Below the pieces are notes generated by a model. That model searched no databases. It was not told where the DNA came from and saw only the letters and a list, made by a program, of their open reading frames with translations. Both the position numbers and the translations under genes were made by a program. From contig CH000074.1 in the NCBI GenBank assembly GCA_000149265.1, positions 294,648 through 358,647 of the forward strand: a stretch of DNA of 64,000 nt, given 5' to 3'. Each line of letters begins with the position of its first letter. The stretch's first letter is position 1. This document shows positions 1 through 12,000 of this stretch, piece by piece. The DNA is from Ciona savignyi (lineage: Eukaryota; Chordata; Ascidiacea; Phlebobranchia; Cionidae).

Positions 1-179
1 AGTATTAATTTAACCAAGATCTTTCCAGTTGCTCATGTCACACCTGACATTCAAACCTTCGAATCTTTTTAAAGTTACCAATAACATAAATACAATTTCA
101 CTATTTTTAGTAAACTGTAAAGTTTCTCTATTTTTTAAATAAAAAACTTATGGTTTGAAAATTTGAGATAACATATTTG

Positions 180-423
180 TGTTTATCCCCGTGAATGGGG
201 AAACCAAGTGGGTTAACACACGGGCAATTATTGTAGTGTGTTGTGTATAATGGACATGTTTCTTCAATTTGGTAGAACCCATTAATCCGCTGGGTTAAGG
301 CAATGTTCGTAAAGTGCCTTGCCCAAGGACACAACCGACTAGTTAGCGACCAGTTTCGAATGTGCAACCTTTCGGTTAAAATGCGTCGCACTAACCGTTA
401 ACCGCCGGACTAACCGGTCGGAC
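180..423 (-). repeat. SINE-A copy (tRNA-derived), near full length
   Basis: Read on the minus strand, it has a tRNA-like head with an A-box-like stretch and a B-box-like GGTTCGAAAC, then a body ending in a GGGGATAAACA motif. The same order recurs more than 20 times in this window. The 3' ATCCT tail is missing here. Confidence 0.85.
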
Positions 424-1250
424 ACTTGTTAGCATATACGTTACCTGTAGCAAAACTGTCTTGATCAAAGCATTGATTGGTTCGGTGAAGTTAGCTTTGA
501 CACCCTGAAAGGTGTAACACCATAGGACAATTCCGCCTTTAGAGAATATTGAGAAGAAATCCAACATTTTTCAGTCTAAATCAGTGCCACAACACAATAT
601 TACAAATATCGTTAAAATTAATCTAATTAAAATTCAATACATTTTATTGTTGGATATTTAAGTACTAATATATACACATAAAAATGGCAATACCGGTAAC
701 TCTCAAAAGTCAAGGAGGCACTGACAAAACGAAGATTTAACTTAAGTCGTGGGGCCTCTTTATCCTAAATGAAATATCATTAAAAAGTTCAAAAATCCAA
801 AGGGTTGCAGTGAAAAAAACACGGAGAACGTAAAATTAACCAAACATCATCTTATATCCTAACATAGATTACGAAAGGTAACTTTATTTAAAGATGATTT
901 CTTACGCAAAAGAAAAGGACTTTAAGTTTTAAACCGAGCAGAGGGTGTATACGAATAAAAAATATGACAATAATGAGTGAATTATTATAAGCATTTTTCC
1001 AATAATTTTACTAATTTTACGTACTTTTTTTAACCTTTTATATATATATATATATATATTATATGTATCACACCCAACTAAAAAGGTTTTAACAGAGCTC
1101 GTAAACATTTCTGAATTTTCGATTTTACTTAGACCTACGCCAAGTGTTCGGGTTTAAGTGCCTGCCATACGAACAGCGAACAGCTGATTGCCCGTTTTAG
1201 ATTTCTATGAATTGACCACGTAAAATAAGAAAGATATTTAACAAACAAAT

Positions 1251-1357
1251 GCCGTGTGGCCGAATGGTTAAAGCGACCAATACATATACCGACTCCTATA
1301 CAAAATCTGGCCTAGTGATGGGCATATCATAAGTTCAAAACTTGGCACAGATAAAAA
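1251..1357 (+). repeat. SINE-B copy (tRNA-Ser/Leu-like), diverged
   Basis: It begins with a GTGTGGCCGAATGGTTAA A-box-like stretch and ends with a GTTCAAAACTTGGC B-box-like stretch followed by an A-rich tail. About 110 bp, same family as the copies at 10765, 28157 and 60745. Confidence 0.75.
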
Positions 1358-1381
1358 AAATCAACAGATAGGATAAGAAAT

Positions 1382-1605
1382 TCATGTTTATCCCCGTGAA
1401 TGGGAAAACCAAGGGGTTTAACACACGGACGATCGTCAGATCACCTCAAGCCCATCGTCGGGTTACCAGTGAGATATTGCAGTGTGTTGTGTATGATTCA
1501 CACATTTCTTTAATTTGGTAGAAATCATTAATCCGCTTGGTTCAGGCAATGTCCGTTAAGTCTTCAAGGACATAACAGACTAGCTTGCGACCACTTTCGT
1601 ATCTA
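1382..1605 (-). repeat. SINE-A copy, head missing
   Basis: The body and 3' part match the family on the minus strand. The tRNA-like head is absent or too diverged to see. Confidence 0.75.
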
Positions 1606-1940
1606 CACAAGCACTTGTACGTAGCTTTAATTGTTTGTATCATGGTTTTGTTATAAAAAAAAGAAACTTTGTTATTGGGAGGCTGTCCACTTTTAATTTT
1701 GACGCACAGACGCTGCAATCTCATCTTTGGTTTCCTTCTTTCTCCTACGTCATAGCATGCGACATTTACCGTGTCATGATACGCTTCGATTCACTTATGA
1801 GTAATCATTTTTCTGTTTGTTTACTTTTGGCAATGCATTAGCGTTGTTTCATGTATTGAATTTTCGTGAAAATTTATTTTCCTTTTTAGTGGTATACTAT
1901 CCTCATAGCATTTGATTTCTGGTACATAATAAGACAGAAA

Positions 1941-4900
1941 ATGGGATTTATAAAGCGAGCAGTTGTAGTAACATCCGCTGTAACAGTGCTGCTGGCTGTT
2001 TTAATACATCGACGAATACCGGATAACGTCCCGCATCGAAACACGATCCAACTCTTTGTTAATTATGTTTCGTTTATTGAATTATTGGTGAGTCTTAATT
2101 TGTTGTGCGTAATTTTAAAAGTTTAAAAATTTATTGTTACTTTTGTTTGGTGATACCTGAGTATAAGCACATTAGACCATTAGCTAGCACATGACAAGGT
2201 TAAAAGCTGCAGGCACATATGTGGGAATTAGCTAGTATATCTGTAGCCACCCACCAACTACCAGGCATGTAGTCATATGCTATCTTTAGTTTAGTTTATT
2301 CATTTTTTGCCCCAGTTTTTAAAAATGGCAAACAAATATAATCACGATACAGGAATGGGAAAAGACGGCAAAACGAACAGTCGTTAAAACACGTCAGTAA
2401 AAAAAAAGGATATAAATTAATGAATATAGCGGACGCGGCCGCCAAACCTAGGTAAATGAACAATATTTAGCAATCAAAAACATAACTTTTCCAAAATGCG
2501 GTGTAGTCAACCACATTTATTAATTATTATATTTTGACTCCAGGCCAGTATAACGGAAAAGATCGGCTACAGTCGATGGTGGCCATACAGGTTATCAGGA
2601 AGCCCCCCACAACCACCAAAAGGAATGAAGGTGGAACATAGATATTTTGCTGGGGTTGATTGTGTTGTTATAACACCTAGAAGTGAGTTTTCAGTTTTAA
2701 TTTTTATTATTTCTAACATAACCACGATTTCCTTAACTGTGATCATGTCGGAACATGGTTTAATCAATTATAGCACAGCCGAAATGTTTTATCATTTGGC
2801 AAGACACATGTGACCTAAGTGTCATAACATGAACTATATGTTTACATCTCCTGGATAAACATAAGATATCACAATATGTGTACAATAAGTGTGTACAACA
2901 TTTTTATTGAATAAAATGTTTCACAGGTTTCCAGGAGAGAAGTGAACCTGGTCCTGCAATTGTGTTTTACCACGGTGGGGGCTTTGCCTTTGGTGACCTT
3001 GGTAAGTCACATCATAGTTATCGTGTCAGGGAATGAAGTATATCTTTTATTCCAGCGCTCTACAGAAACATACTGACTGACATGGCTGAAGAAACTGGAT
3101 TTCTTGTCATGTCACCAGCGTAAGCAAGTCTTTTAGGAATAAATTACTCGTGTTGATTGACAGAATTAAAAAATAAAACTAGGAATCATTAGTCCGACCA
3201 GATAGTCTGGTGGTTAAGTGCAGTGCCTTTCAGCCCAAAGGTTACAGGTCGAAACTGGTCGCTTGCAATTTGGCTGTGTTACGGATATTGCCTGAACCCA
3301 GCAAATTAATGGGTTCTACCATATTCAAGAAACATGTCATACACAACACACTGCAATAGCTCCGGTAACCCGACGGTGGGCGCGAGGTGATCTGACTATT
3401 GCCCGTGTGTTAACCCCCTTGGTTTTCCCATTCATGGGGATAAACATGAGTATCATATCCCTATCCCCTATGTTGTATACAATGTTGACAATTACTCCAT
3501 TATTCTCTCATTAACCTACACCTTCATACTATTGAAAATAAACAAGTCGGCATCAAACCATTTTCATAACCCATAAATCCACACTATAGGAAATAAACAT
3601 TTGGTAATCATACCAGTATTTTAGGTTTCCCTACTTTGATTAATTTCATAACCAATAAATCCACACTGTAGGAAATAAACATTTCGTAATCATGCCAGTG
3701 TTTTAGGCTACCCTACTTTGATTAATTTCATAACCAATAAATCCACACCGTAGATATCGAGTGGCCCCAGAACACCCGTTCCCAACCCCGTACCACGATT
3801 GCATCAATTCTACCATCAGCTTTATGAGATCAACTGAACAACTTAACGTCAACCCGAAGAAGGTCATACTAGCTGGAGATAGTGCAGGTATGACATTGTA
3901 CTTGACACTTTATTATTTTAGTTTAGTTTATTTTTTTGTTTCCACGATGAAAACATAAAGCAGGACTATTGATAAAAATTTGGGAAACGGAAAAAACTAC
4001 AAAATGACAGTCGTTTTTTAAGAACTGTCGAAAAAACCATTAAATTAATAAATTTTGGTATAATTAGATGTGGCCGCTAAACCAAAATAAAAAATAAATA
4101 AATAAAAATTGAAAAAATAATTTATTGTTTATAACAAAATACACTATTACACTAAACCTCGAAGAAAAGTACACTTTATTATTCTCATCATGGCCTTTTG
4201 ACTCTTTTGATAAAAATGAATCAAGTCACAGTAATAAAAACAAAGTAGTTTAGAATAAATTGTAGTAATTTTGAATTAAACAAGTTTTTTCAGTTAAAAT
4301 ACATTTTTAACTCTTTAAATTATATTTGGGCGCCACAGGCTAAGCCTTTAATATTAAACTAATTTAATTACAAACGTGTTTTATTTTTCCATATTTTTTC
4401 TGTTTCTTAATTTTAATAGAATTTTTTTTTGTGTGTTGTTATCGTTAAAACACAAAGTAAAACAAACCAAACTAAAATCACAAGTGAGTTTATCGTGTAC
4501 TGTATGTGAGGTGGGTTACATTACCAGCAAACAAATTTTACCACCAATCACCATTCAAATGGATAAATTATTATTTATACACTTGTCCGACGGGTTAGTC
4601 TGGTGGTTTAGTGCGTCGCCTTTCAGCCTAAAGGTTGCAGATTCAAACTGGTCGCTAGCTAGTCAGTTGTGTCCTTGAGCTGACACTTAACGGCAAATGC
4701 CTTAACACAGCGGATTAATGGGTTTTACCAAATTGAAGAAACGTCTCAATCATATACAACACACTGTAATAGCTCCGGTAACCCGACGATGGGCGCGAGG
4801 TGATCTGACGATTGCTCGTGTGTTAACCCCTTGGTTTTCCCATTCATGGGGATAAACATGAATATCCTATCCTATCCTAAGATTCCTATATTGAAGGTGG

Positions 4901-7710
4901 CAACTTGGCGATGGCAGTTTACATTGGTTTGTTGCAAATGAACGATCCAACACTACAGCTACCAGCAATGCAAGTTCTAATTTACCCGATGCTTCAGATG
5001 ATCAACTTTCAAACTCCAAGTTATTCCCATGGCGACCTCATGTTCTCAAATAACCTTGCACCAAAGTTTTTGCTTGCATATATTGGGTAACTATTATTTC
5101 AATAGTAATATAGCACTGTTTCACTAACCATCAGCTAAACCTTTTGAGATTTAACATATAGCAGTAAGGCTAACTTAACTTATGTTATTTTAGGAAAAGA
5201 TAAGATATTCATGTTTATCTCGGTTAATGGGAAAACCAAGGGGGTTATCACACAGGCAATCGTCAGATTACCTTACGCGCACCGTCGGGTTACCGGAGCT
5301 ATTGCAGTGTGTTGTGTATGATAGACACGTTCCTTCAATTTGGTAGAACCCATTAATCCGCTGGGTTCAGGCAATGTCCGTCAAGTGCCTTGCCCAAGGA
5401 CACAACCAACTAGCTAGCGACCACTTTCGCACCTGCAACCTTTCGGTTGAAAGGTGACGCACTAAACTACCAGACTAACTGGTCGGACTATTTAGAGGTT
5501 TAACAGAGAGCAGTAAGGCTAACTTACCTTATATTATTTTAATTAATGAGCTGCATTTCTTTGTGAAATTTGATTATTTTGTAGCTGATATAGCATTTTT
5601 AATTGACTCTGGTATTCTAAAAATTTCCTGTAAAATTAAGAAATTATGCTAATTAACTACTTTAAAAAAAATTAATCTTCCATAGTTTAAACCACCGACT
5701 CGATTTGGCGGAAATAGTTGGAAGAAATGGACATTTTGATAAAAACGATGAAACTTTTGCTGAAAAATGGAAGATGGTTTCTGCTGATGCAGTTCCAAGC
5801 AAGTATGTTTATGCTGGGATCTAGTACTGTAATGTATTCAACAGCAATATGCTCCTGCATTTTTAACCTAAAATCCTATGGGTTCTTTGTAAATTAATGT
5901 TTTATCCAAATAAATTGTAAAAAGGGTTGGAATATTCATGTTTATTCTTGTAAATGGAAAAAACGTTTTATTAGTTCCCAGCCCGTTCACCGTCGGGTTA
6001 CCACAGCTATTGCAGTGTGTTGTGTATGATTGAGATGTCAATTTAATTTGGTGGAACCCATTAATCCACTGGGTTTAGGCAATGACTTGCCCAAGGACAC
6101 AACCGACTCGCTAGCTACCAGTTTGGAAGGAAGGCGTAGAACCCATTTTTAATTTATACCAGCAAATTGCCAGGAACATATTTTAACCAACTTGTACCAC
6201 AGTTAGGATAGGAGGATATTCATCTTTATCCCCGTGAATGGAAAACCAAGGGGGTTATCACACGGGCAATCGTCAGATCACCTCGCGCCCATCGTCGGGT
6301 TACCGGATCTATTGCAGTGTGTTGTATATGATTGATACGTTCCTTCAATTTGGTAGATCGTAGAACCCATTAATCCGCTGGGTTCAGGCAATGTCCGTAA
6401 AGTGCCTTGCCCAAGTACACAACCGACTAGCTAGCGACCAGTTTCGCACCTTCAATCTTTCGATTGAAAGGCGACGCACTTAACCGTTAGACCAACGGGC
6501 CGGACAACTTAGTAGTGGTAAATGTGATAAAATGTCATTTGTGATAAAAATGTACAGACAATGGGTACAATTGTATTCTTCTTCACGTAAGGTACAAACA
6601 GAAGCAAGAATATATGAGCATTGACGATACAAAATATGATTTACCTCACGACATGCGTGATCTCATGAAAAAGATGCTCTTGGACACAAGAATCGCTCCT
6701 CTATTAGCATCCGATGATGTTATAAGGGGGATCAAGAAGACAGTGATCATTGTGTGCGGGCACGATCCACTAAGAGATGATGGGGTGGGTTATTCATATT
6801 TTGTGGTAGTCCCGCTTCATGGCTTAGTTTAGTAAAAAGAATATTAATAGTTATCAGCTTTCTTTTTTCCACAATGAGACATATATGGGAGGTTGTATAC
6901 ATGGGGGGATGCTTTCCTTGCTTATATTTGTCATATTTCTTTTCTTACATTGTAAAAGACGGTTTGTACAGTGAAGGACACAAGTAGATGGTAGTTGGTT
7001 TTGCACTTACAATCTTTCAATTAGTGATTGAATGTTTTAATCCCCATCCCAGCCATTGTGGCCCCCTTTTTGTCTAATTTCGACAGCAGATACAATTAGC
7101 ATTCATCACTTCACCACCATGCAATTCTTATCACTTTACCTCCGGCCAGTTGGTCTAACGGTTAAGTGCGTCGTCTTTTCAATCGAAAGGTTGCAGGTGC
7201 GAAACTGGTCGCCAGCTAGTCGGTTGTGTCCTTGGGCAAGGCACTTTACGGACATTGCCTAAACCCACCGGATTAACGGGTTCTACCAAATTGAAGGAAC
7301 GTGTCTATCATATACAATACACTGCAATAGCTCCGGTAACCCGACGATGGGCGCGAGGTGATCTGACGATTGCCCGTGTGATAACCCCTTGGTTTTCCCA
7401 TCACGGGGAGTAAACATAAATATCCTATCACTATCTGCTAAATGCCTTGATCAATGTCACAATCGACAAGAACAGTGGTTTTGGCCATCAATCAGTCTCA
7501 ATAATGATAACCTAACCGGTTCTAAGATGTCTATTCTTTCAGATCTTGCTTCACAAACGAATTACATCTTTAAACGGGAAATCAGAGCTTCTCTACCAAC
7601 CCAATAGTTTGCACGCAGCTGTTCATATTGGAGTTCTCTTGAAAGATAGTTATTACTCTGAGCAGAATTCTCTGCTTTTCAAAGCTATGCAAGATGGAGT
7701 AAAAGAATAG
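1941..7710 (+). CDS. AADAC-like: Arylacetamide deacetylase-like microsomal esterase
   Basis: Serine esterase of the hormone-sensitive lipase/AADAC family, expected to hydrolyse esters or amides at the ER membrane. Nine exons join in phase: 1941-2087, 2544-2682, 2927-3001, 3056-3119, 3754-3887, 4897-5086, 5686-5802, 6592-6784, 7543-7710. They give 408 residues, against about 400 for vertebrate AADAC. Residues 5-23 form a hydrophobic signal anchor straight after the first Met. The oxyanion-hole motif HGGG is at 111-114, YRVAPEH at 143-149, the nucleophile motif GDSAG at 183-187 (Ser185), and HDPLRDDG at 346-353 supplies the likely acid Asp347. The catalytic His is probably His377 or His381, in an unusual context compared with the family. 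AATAAA at 8224-8229 is a plausible poly(A) signal. AADAC, AADACL or NCEH1-type subfamily cannot be decided here. Confidence 0.9.
2285..2475 (+). repeat. Repeat C, young copy 1
   Basis: About 190 bp lying in intron 1 of the esterase gene, almost identical to 41841-42040. It starts TTTAGTTTAGTTTATT, contains GCGGCCGCCAAACCTAGG and ends near TTTAGCAATC. No inverted ends or clear target duplication are visible, so the class is unknown. A diverged relative lies at about 3915-4080. Confidence 0.8.
3192..3470 (+). repeat. SINE-A copy
   Basis: Full-length plus-strand copy within intron 4 of the esterase gene, from the tRNA-like head to the GGGGATAAACATGA end. Confidence 0.85.
3915..4080 (+). repeat. 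Repeat C, diverged copy
   Basis: It shares the TTTAGTTTAGTTTATT start, a central GACAGTCGTT block and a GTGGCCGCTAAACC block, in the same order as the copies at 2285 and 41841, but with many changes. Confidence 0.55.
4585..4880 (+). repeat. SINE-A copy abutting a 3' splice site
   Basis: Full-length plus-strand copy whose (ATCCT)n tail ends 16 bases before the acceptor of the esterase exon at 4897. The tail is pyrimidine-rich and holds CCTAA, a possible branch point. Confidence 0.85.
5202..5488 (-). repeat. SINE-A copy
   Basis: Full-length reverse copy in intron 6 of the esterase gene, with the tRNA-like head at its high-coordinate end. Confidence 0.85.
5930..6130 (-). repeat. SINE-A copy, partial
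   Basis: Reverse copy with an internal loss and no complete tRNA-like head, in intron 7 of the esterase gene. Confidence 0.7.
6204..6505 (-). repeat. SINE-A copy
   Basis: Full-length reverse copy with tail AGGATAGGAGGATATTC, in intron 7 of the esterase gene about 85 bases before exon 8. Confidence 0.85.
7143..7434 (+). repeat. SINE-A copy
   Basis: Full-length plus-strand copy in the last intron of the esterase gene. Confidence 0.85.
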
Positions 7711-9021
7711 TTTATGCTGAAATGTTTTATATTTTGAGGCATAATTGCCTGAGATTTAATTGTGTTATGCATACTACCTACTCAGGCCAACTAACCCACT
7801 TATTCAGACAACGGTCAGGTTTCTTGAGTTACAAATTTTAAAATATTTTCAAAAATTCATCTCCGCAAATGAGTAAAATCCCCTTGGTTAACCCCCTTGG
7901 AAAACGCTCTTGGTTTTCCCTTGCACACACGGACAATCATCATATTACATTGCACTCACCGTTGGGTTACAATAGCTATTTCACGTGGTATGTATGATTT
8001 AGACGTTCCTGCAACTTGATAAAACCCATTATCCCCCAATAGTTTCAGGCAATGTTTGTTAAGGACACAACCGACTAGCTAACGACCAGTTTCAAACCTA
8101 CAACCTTTCGACTGAACTAACCCATCTGTCGCAGTTATTTTATATCTTTGTGGACCATAAATGCACCTTATAGTCGGAAAATGTATGTTATTACGTTGAA
8201 AATGTGTAAACGCTAATACCTCAAATAAATAACAATTAAAAAAAATTGTTGTTTGTCAATGGCAAAATAGTCGAAACCAGGAAATAAAGTACTGTGGAAA
8301 TGGTATTAAGATAATTTGTATTACAGCTATGCAATACGAATAAAAATTAGTCGCTTTAAACGGATAAGGTAATATAATTGCAGTAAAAGAAAAACAGAAC
8401 TGAACCTCGCAATTTAATGACATTTGCGTTTATGGTTGATAATAAAATAATAGCGGTTATTACAATCATGGTTCTTTTCCATAGAAATCCAAAACGAGGA
8501 AGAAGTAAACGATATGTTTAAACAGTTTACCTGGAAATTTTAAGTTACGCATGTTTTACCAGAATATAAAAATGAATACATATTATATGGCCTTTTTTTG
8601 TCAAACGCTGTCATGTTGCCTTGACATCTACAAGAAGGTGTTGTATCGAATCGCATTAACTCTATAAAAAATGTTAGTAGCATAATAAATATACATGAGT
8701 CGAGTTTGCGTTATTAACCCCAGGGGGTTTCCCCGAAGTCGGGAACACAATCGTACATTTCTAGGAAACGTAAATATATATTTTAGCCCCGTTTTCTGCA
8801 CAATCAACCATGGCCCTTTTACCACCAACCAATCTTACATGGTCGTTTACTATCCCTTATTATACATTTTTAATTGTAATTGTCTTCCATGAAAGCCACG
8901 TCTAAATAGCAATAATTTAACAACCTCCATGAAGCAATTACCGAACAAAAATACATTTCAACAAAACGCCTGGGGCAAAATAACTCTATACAGTCATCGC
9001 CGTACGAAGTAAGCTCATTGT
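7711..9021. other. 3' UTR of esterase gene and spacer
   Basis: After the stop at 7710 there is a diverged reverse SINE-A copy (about 7870-8120) and candidate poly(A) signals AATAAA at 8224-8229 and about 8284. No further exon is recognisable before the claudin-like gene. Confidence 0.55.
7870..8120 (-). repeat. SINE-A copy, diverged
   Basis: Reverse copy with several internal changes, probably transcribed as part of the esterase 3' UTR. Confidence 0.65.
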
Positions 9022-9051
9022 ATGCTTCAGCTACTTCGCACGATACTAGAA

Positions 9052-12000
9052 ATGTCTCGTTTGCTCACAGGATTGTCCGTTTCTTCGTTGGTTTTTGGTA
9101 AGTTTCTTATGATAAGGTAGGCTGTTAAAGGTCTTATTCAGACGCGTTAAACAATAGGTTTTAGTTTATACCGTATATAAGTGTTATAGCTTTATTCGCG
9201 ATAGGAATTAAGTCAGTGGTCTAGAAAATCCTACGACCTCTATTTTGAGTATAAATTGACTCTACTGCTACAGTTTAATCTTCTAAAACGGATTACTTAG
9301 TTACGGAGCTATTTCAATGTGTTGTCAGTGTGCGATAGTACTCGTTTTAACAGTCAAGTCGTTATAATCCATTAATACTTGGTTGCGGTATCAGTCGAAC
9401 CACCCTCCGCTATGTTCCGTGGAATAAAAATAGTCGATTGCTGGGGGTTGAGCAAAACACCTGCCGTTATAGTGAGCAGTGAATCAATGGATAAAAAAGC
9501 AAAGTCTCTAATATGTAAAACACACTGCAATGGCATCCCCTGACTGCGGACACATGGTATTCCGTGCACCCATCCGTCTGGACGCTTTCACATGTGATCC
9601 GACAGATTAGGGTAGTGGTTTAATGCGTCGCCTTATAACTGAAAGGTTATAGATTCGAAACTAGTCGCTAGCTTGTCGGTTGTGTCCTTGTGCGATTGCC
9701 CGTGTGTTAACCCCCTTGGTTTGCCCATTCACTGTAATAAACATGAATATCTTATTCTACATTTGAGCTTTCTCCCACTATTAAACCAACTATTAGAGAT
9801 ATGGGTAAATGTACCTTCCAAGAAGGCGATAAGTTTTTTTTTACCGAGCCAAGTTTCGAACCCATGATGGGCTCGTTACCAGGACCGTTTTTTTCTATAA
9901 GAGTCGGTAACTATATCGGTCGCGTTAACCATTCGGCCATACGACCGTACAAGGAGGCGGTAAGTTTTAAACAGCGCGGAAGTTTCTCGCAAAACAACAA
10001 CTAACGAACAACTTATCATTCAGTGATAATTGCAACCGCTCTCACGTACACGTCATTCTTCACATCAAACTGGCTGTCTGCGAGCTCATCCAATACGACG
10101 AAGCTGAAACGAAACTTTGGTCTTTGGGACAATGGCCTGCAGAATTTGAATTGTGACGTCACCCCTTTCTCGATTTGCAGTGAGTATATTGTGTTATCGA
10201 CTATTATCATTTGTTGGTTGTAATTTGACGCCGACTTGACCATGGTATCTTACAATATTGTTTACTTGGGCAAGGCACCTTTACGGACATTGAATAAACC
10301 CAGCGGATTAATGGGTTCTACTACATTTAATAAACGTGTAAATCATACACAACACACTACAATAGCTTCGGTAACCCGACGGTGGGCACGAGGTGATCTG
10401 ACGATTGCCCGTGTGTTAACTCCCTTGATTTTTCCACTCACGGGAATAAACATGAATATCCTATCCTATCATATATACCTTGAAAATTGTGCTTAACAGT
10501 AATATTATGGTAATTGTTGTTGGCTTGCTTGAAAGTGACCCCTTTCACTTTACAGTGTACACGCGGGCTGGTGTATTCGCATCCATGGTGTTGAACGTCC
10601 CTTCCTTCTTATTCGCGTTGGTGTCAACGGCAGTGGTAGCGAGCGGGGGGAATACCCGATCAAGCGCAACTCTTGCCCGGTCGTCAGCTATCATGTCAAC
10701 TATCGCCGGTAGGTGGCTAATATACACAGGCACAACCAATTTACATACTGTATTCCAAGTAAATGGTACGGTCGTGTGGCCGAATGGTTAACGCGACCGA
10801 TACATATACCGACTCTTTAAAAAAAACGGTTCTGGTGACGAGCCCATCATGGGTTCGAAACTTAGCTCGGTAAAAAATCCAAATTAATGCAGTGGCGTAC
10901 GGGCGTACGGGCCGTAAAAAGCTATTAAAGTTATGACTTCCCTGCCTTGGTAAACAGCACTTGGCACGTACTTTTATGCTTTTGTCCAAAACCTTTGCTT
11001 TATGCAACCACAACGTTTGTCGTTCAAATAAACAGTCAAAGGCGATGTAATTTGCAAACGCCCTTTAAAAATAATTTTAATCGTTTTTTACATAAAGTAA
11101 ATAGTGTTTTCCGCTGGGATGTTTGGGAAAGTCGAACAATGCCTTCGTGCGTCAACGAAACACTGGTACAGTTTCTTTAGCACGTACCAAACTACTGGGT
11201 ATAGGACAGGATATTCATGTTTATCCCAGTGAATGACAAAACCAAGGGGGTTAACACACGGGCAATCGTCAGATCACCTCGCGCCCATCGTCGGGTTACC
11301 GGAGCTATTGCAGTGTGTTGTGTAGGATTCACACGTTCCTTCAATTTGGTAGAACCCATTAATCCGCTGGGTTCGTATATACCTGTTGCACAGGAGGTTA
11401 TTCAAACAACCCGGTTAAAACACACAAAAGATAATTTACGCTGTGACGTACCTAGTATAATCATTGGCAGCACATATAAGCCCATATGTTTAATATGAGA
11501 GCGTTTCTCAAATATTTTTATTAATATATTCGGTATTTATATAAAAAGTAATAAGATGACATAGTTTTTTTTTGTCAATCTTTAATCGAATAGCATGGTT
11601 GGTTAGTTCGTCGTCTTTTAGTCGAAAGGTTGTGGGATCGCTATTTGGTCGGCGGTGTTCTTGGTCAAGGTACTTAGCGGACATCGCCCAGACCCAATAT
11701 TTTAATAAGTTACTAAACCAGATGGAACGTCTCAATCATATATACAACGCCTTGCAATAGTCCTGCTAACCAACGGTGGACGCGAGGTGATTTAACGGTT
11801 GAACATCTCCTTCGTTTTTCCATGCACAAACACGATCATAAATATCTTATTTCCTTTCTAATACGTACGTGTACTTTTATTCGCATCAACCACGCAACAC
11901 CACAGCGGTTTAAAACGATAAGATACAATTTGCCAGCACTTCAAGTGCGGTAACTTCCGGACCTGGTTATCAATTATATTGAATATTACGTAGCGTGTTG

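Larger units (their letters stand above)
1..1940. other. Intergenic flank before the esterase gene
   Basis: I see no convincing exon here. The stretch holds two reverse-orientation copies of the tRNA-derived SINE called SINE-A below, one copy of SINE-B at 1251-1357, and a short (TA)n run near 1040-1060. Short open frames in it fall within SINE sequence or have no splice support. Confidence 0.6.

Noticed and set aside
10765..10877. Possible functional tRNA gene
   Set aside because: A- and B-box-like stretches are present, but no complete cloverleaf forms and the same unit recurs many times with A-rich tails, so it is a SINE.
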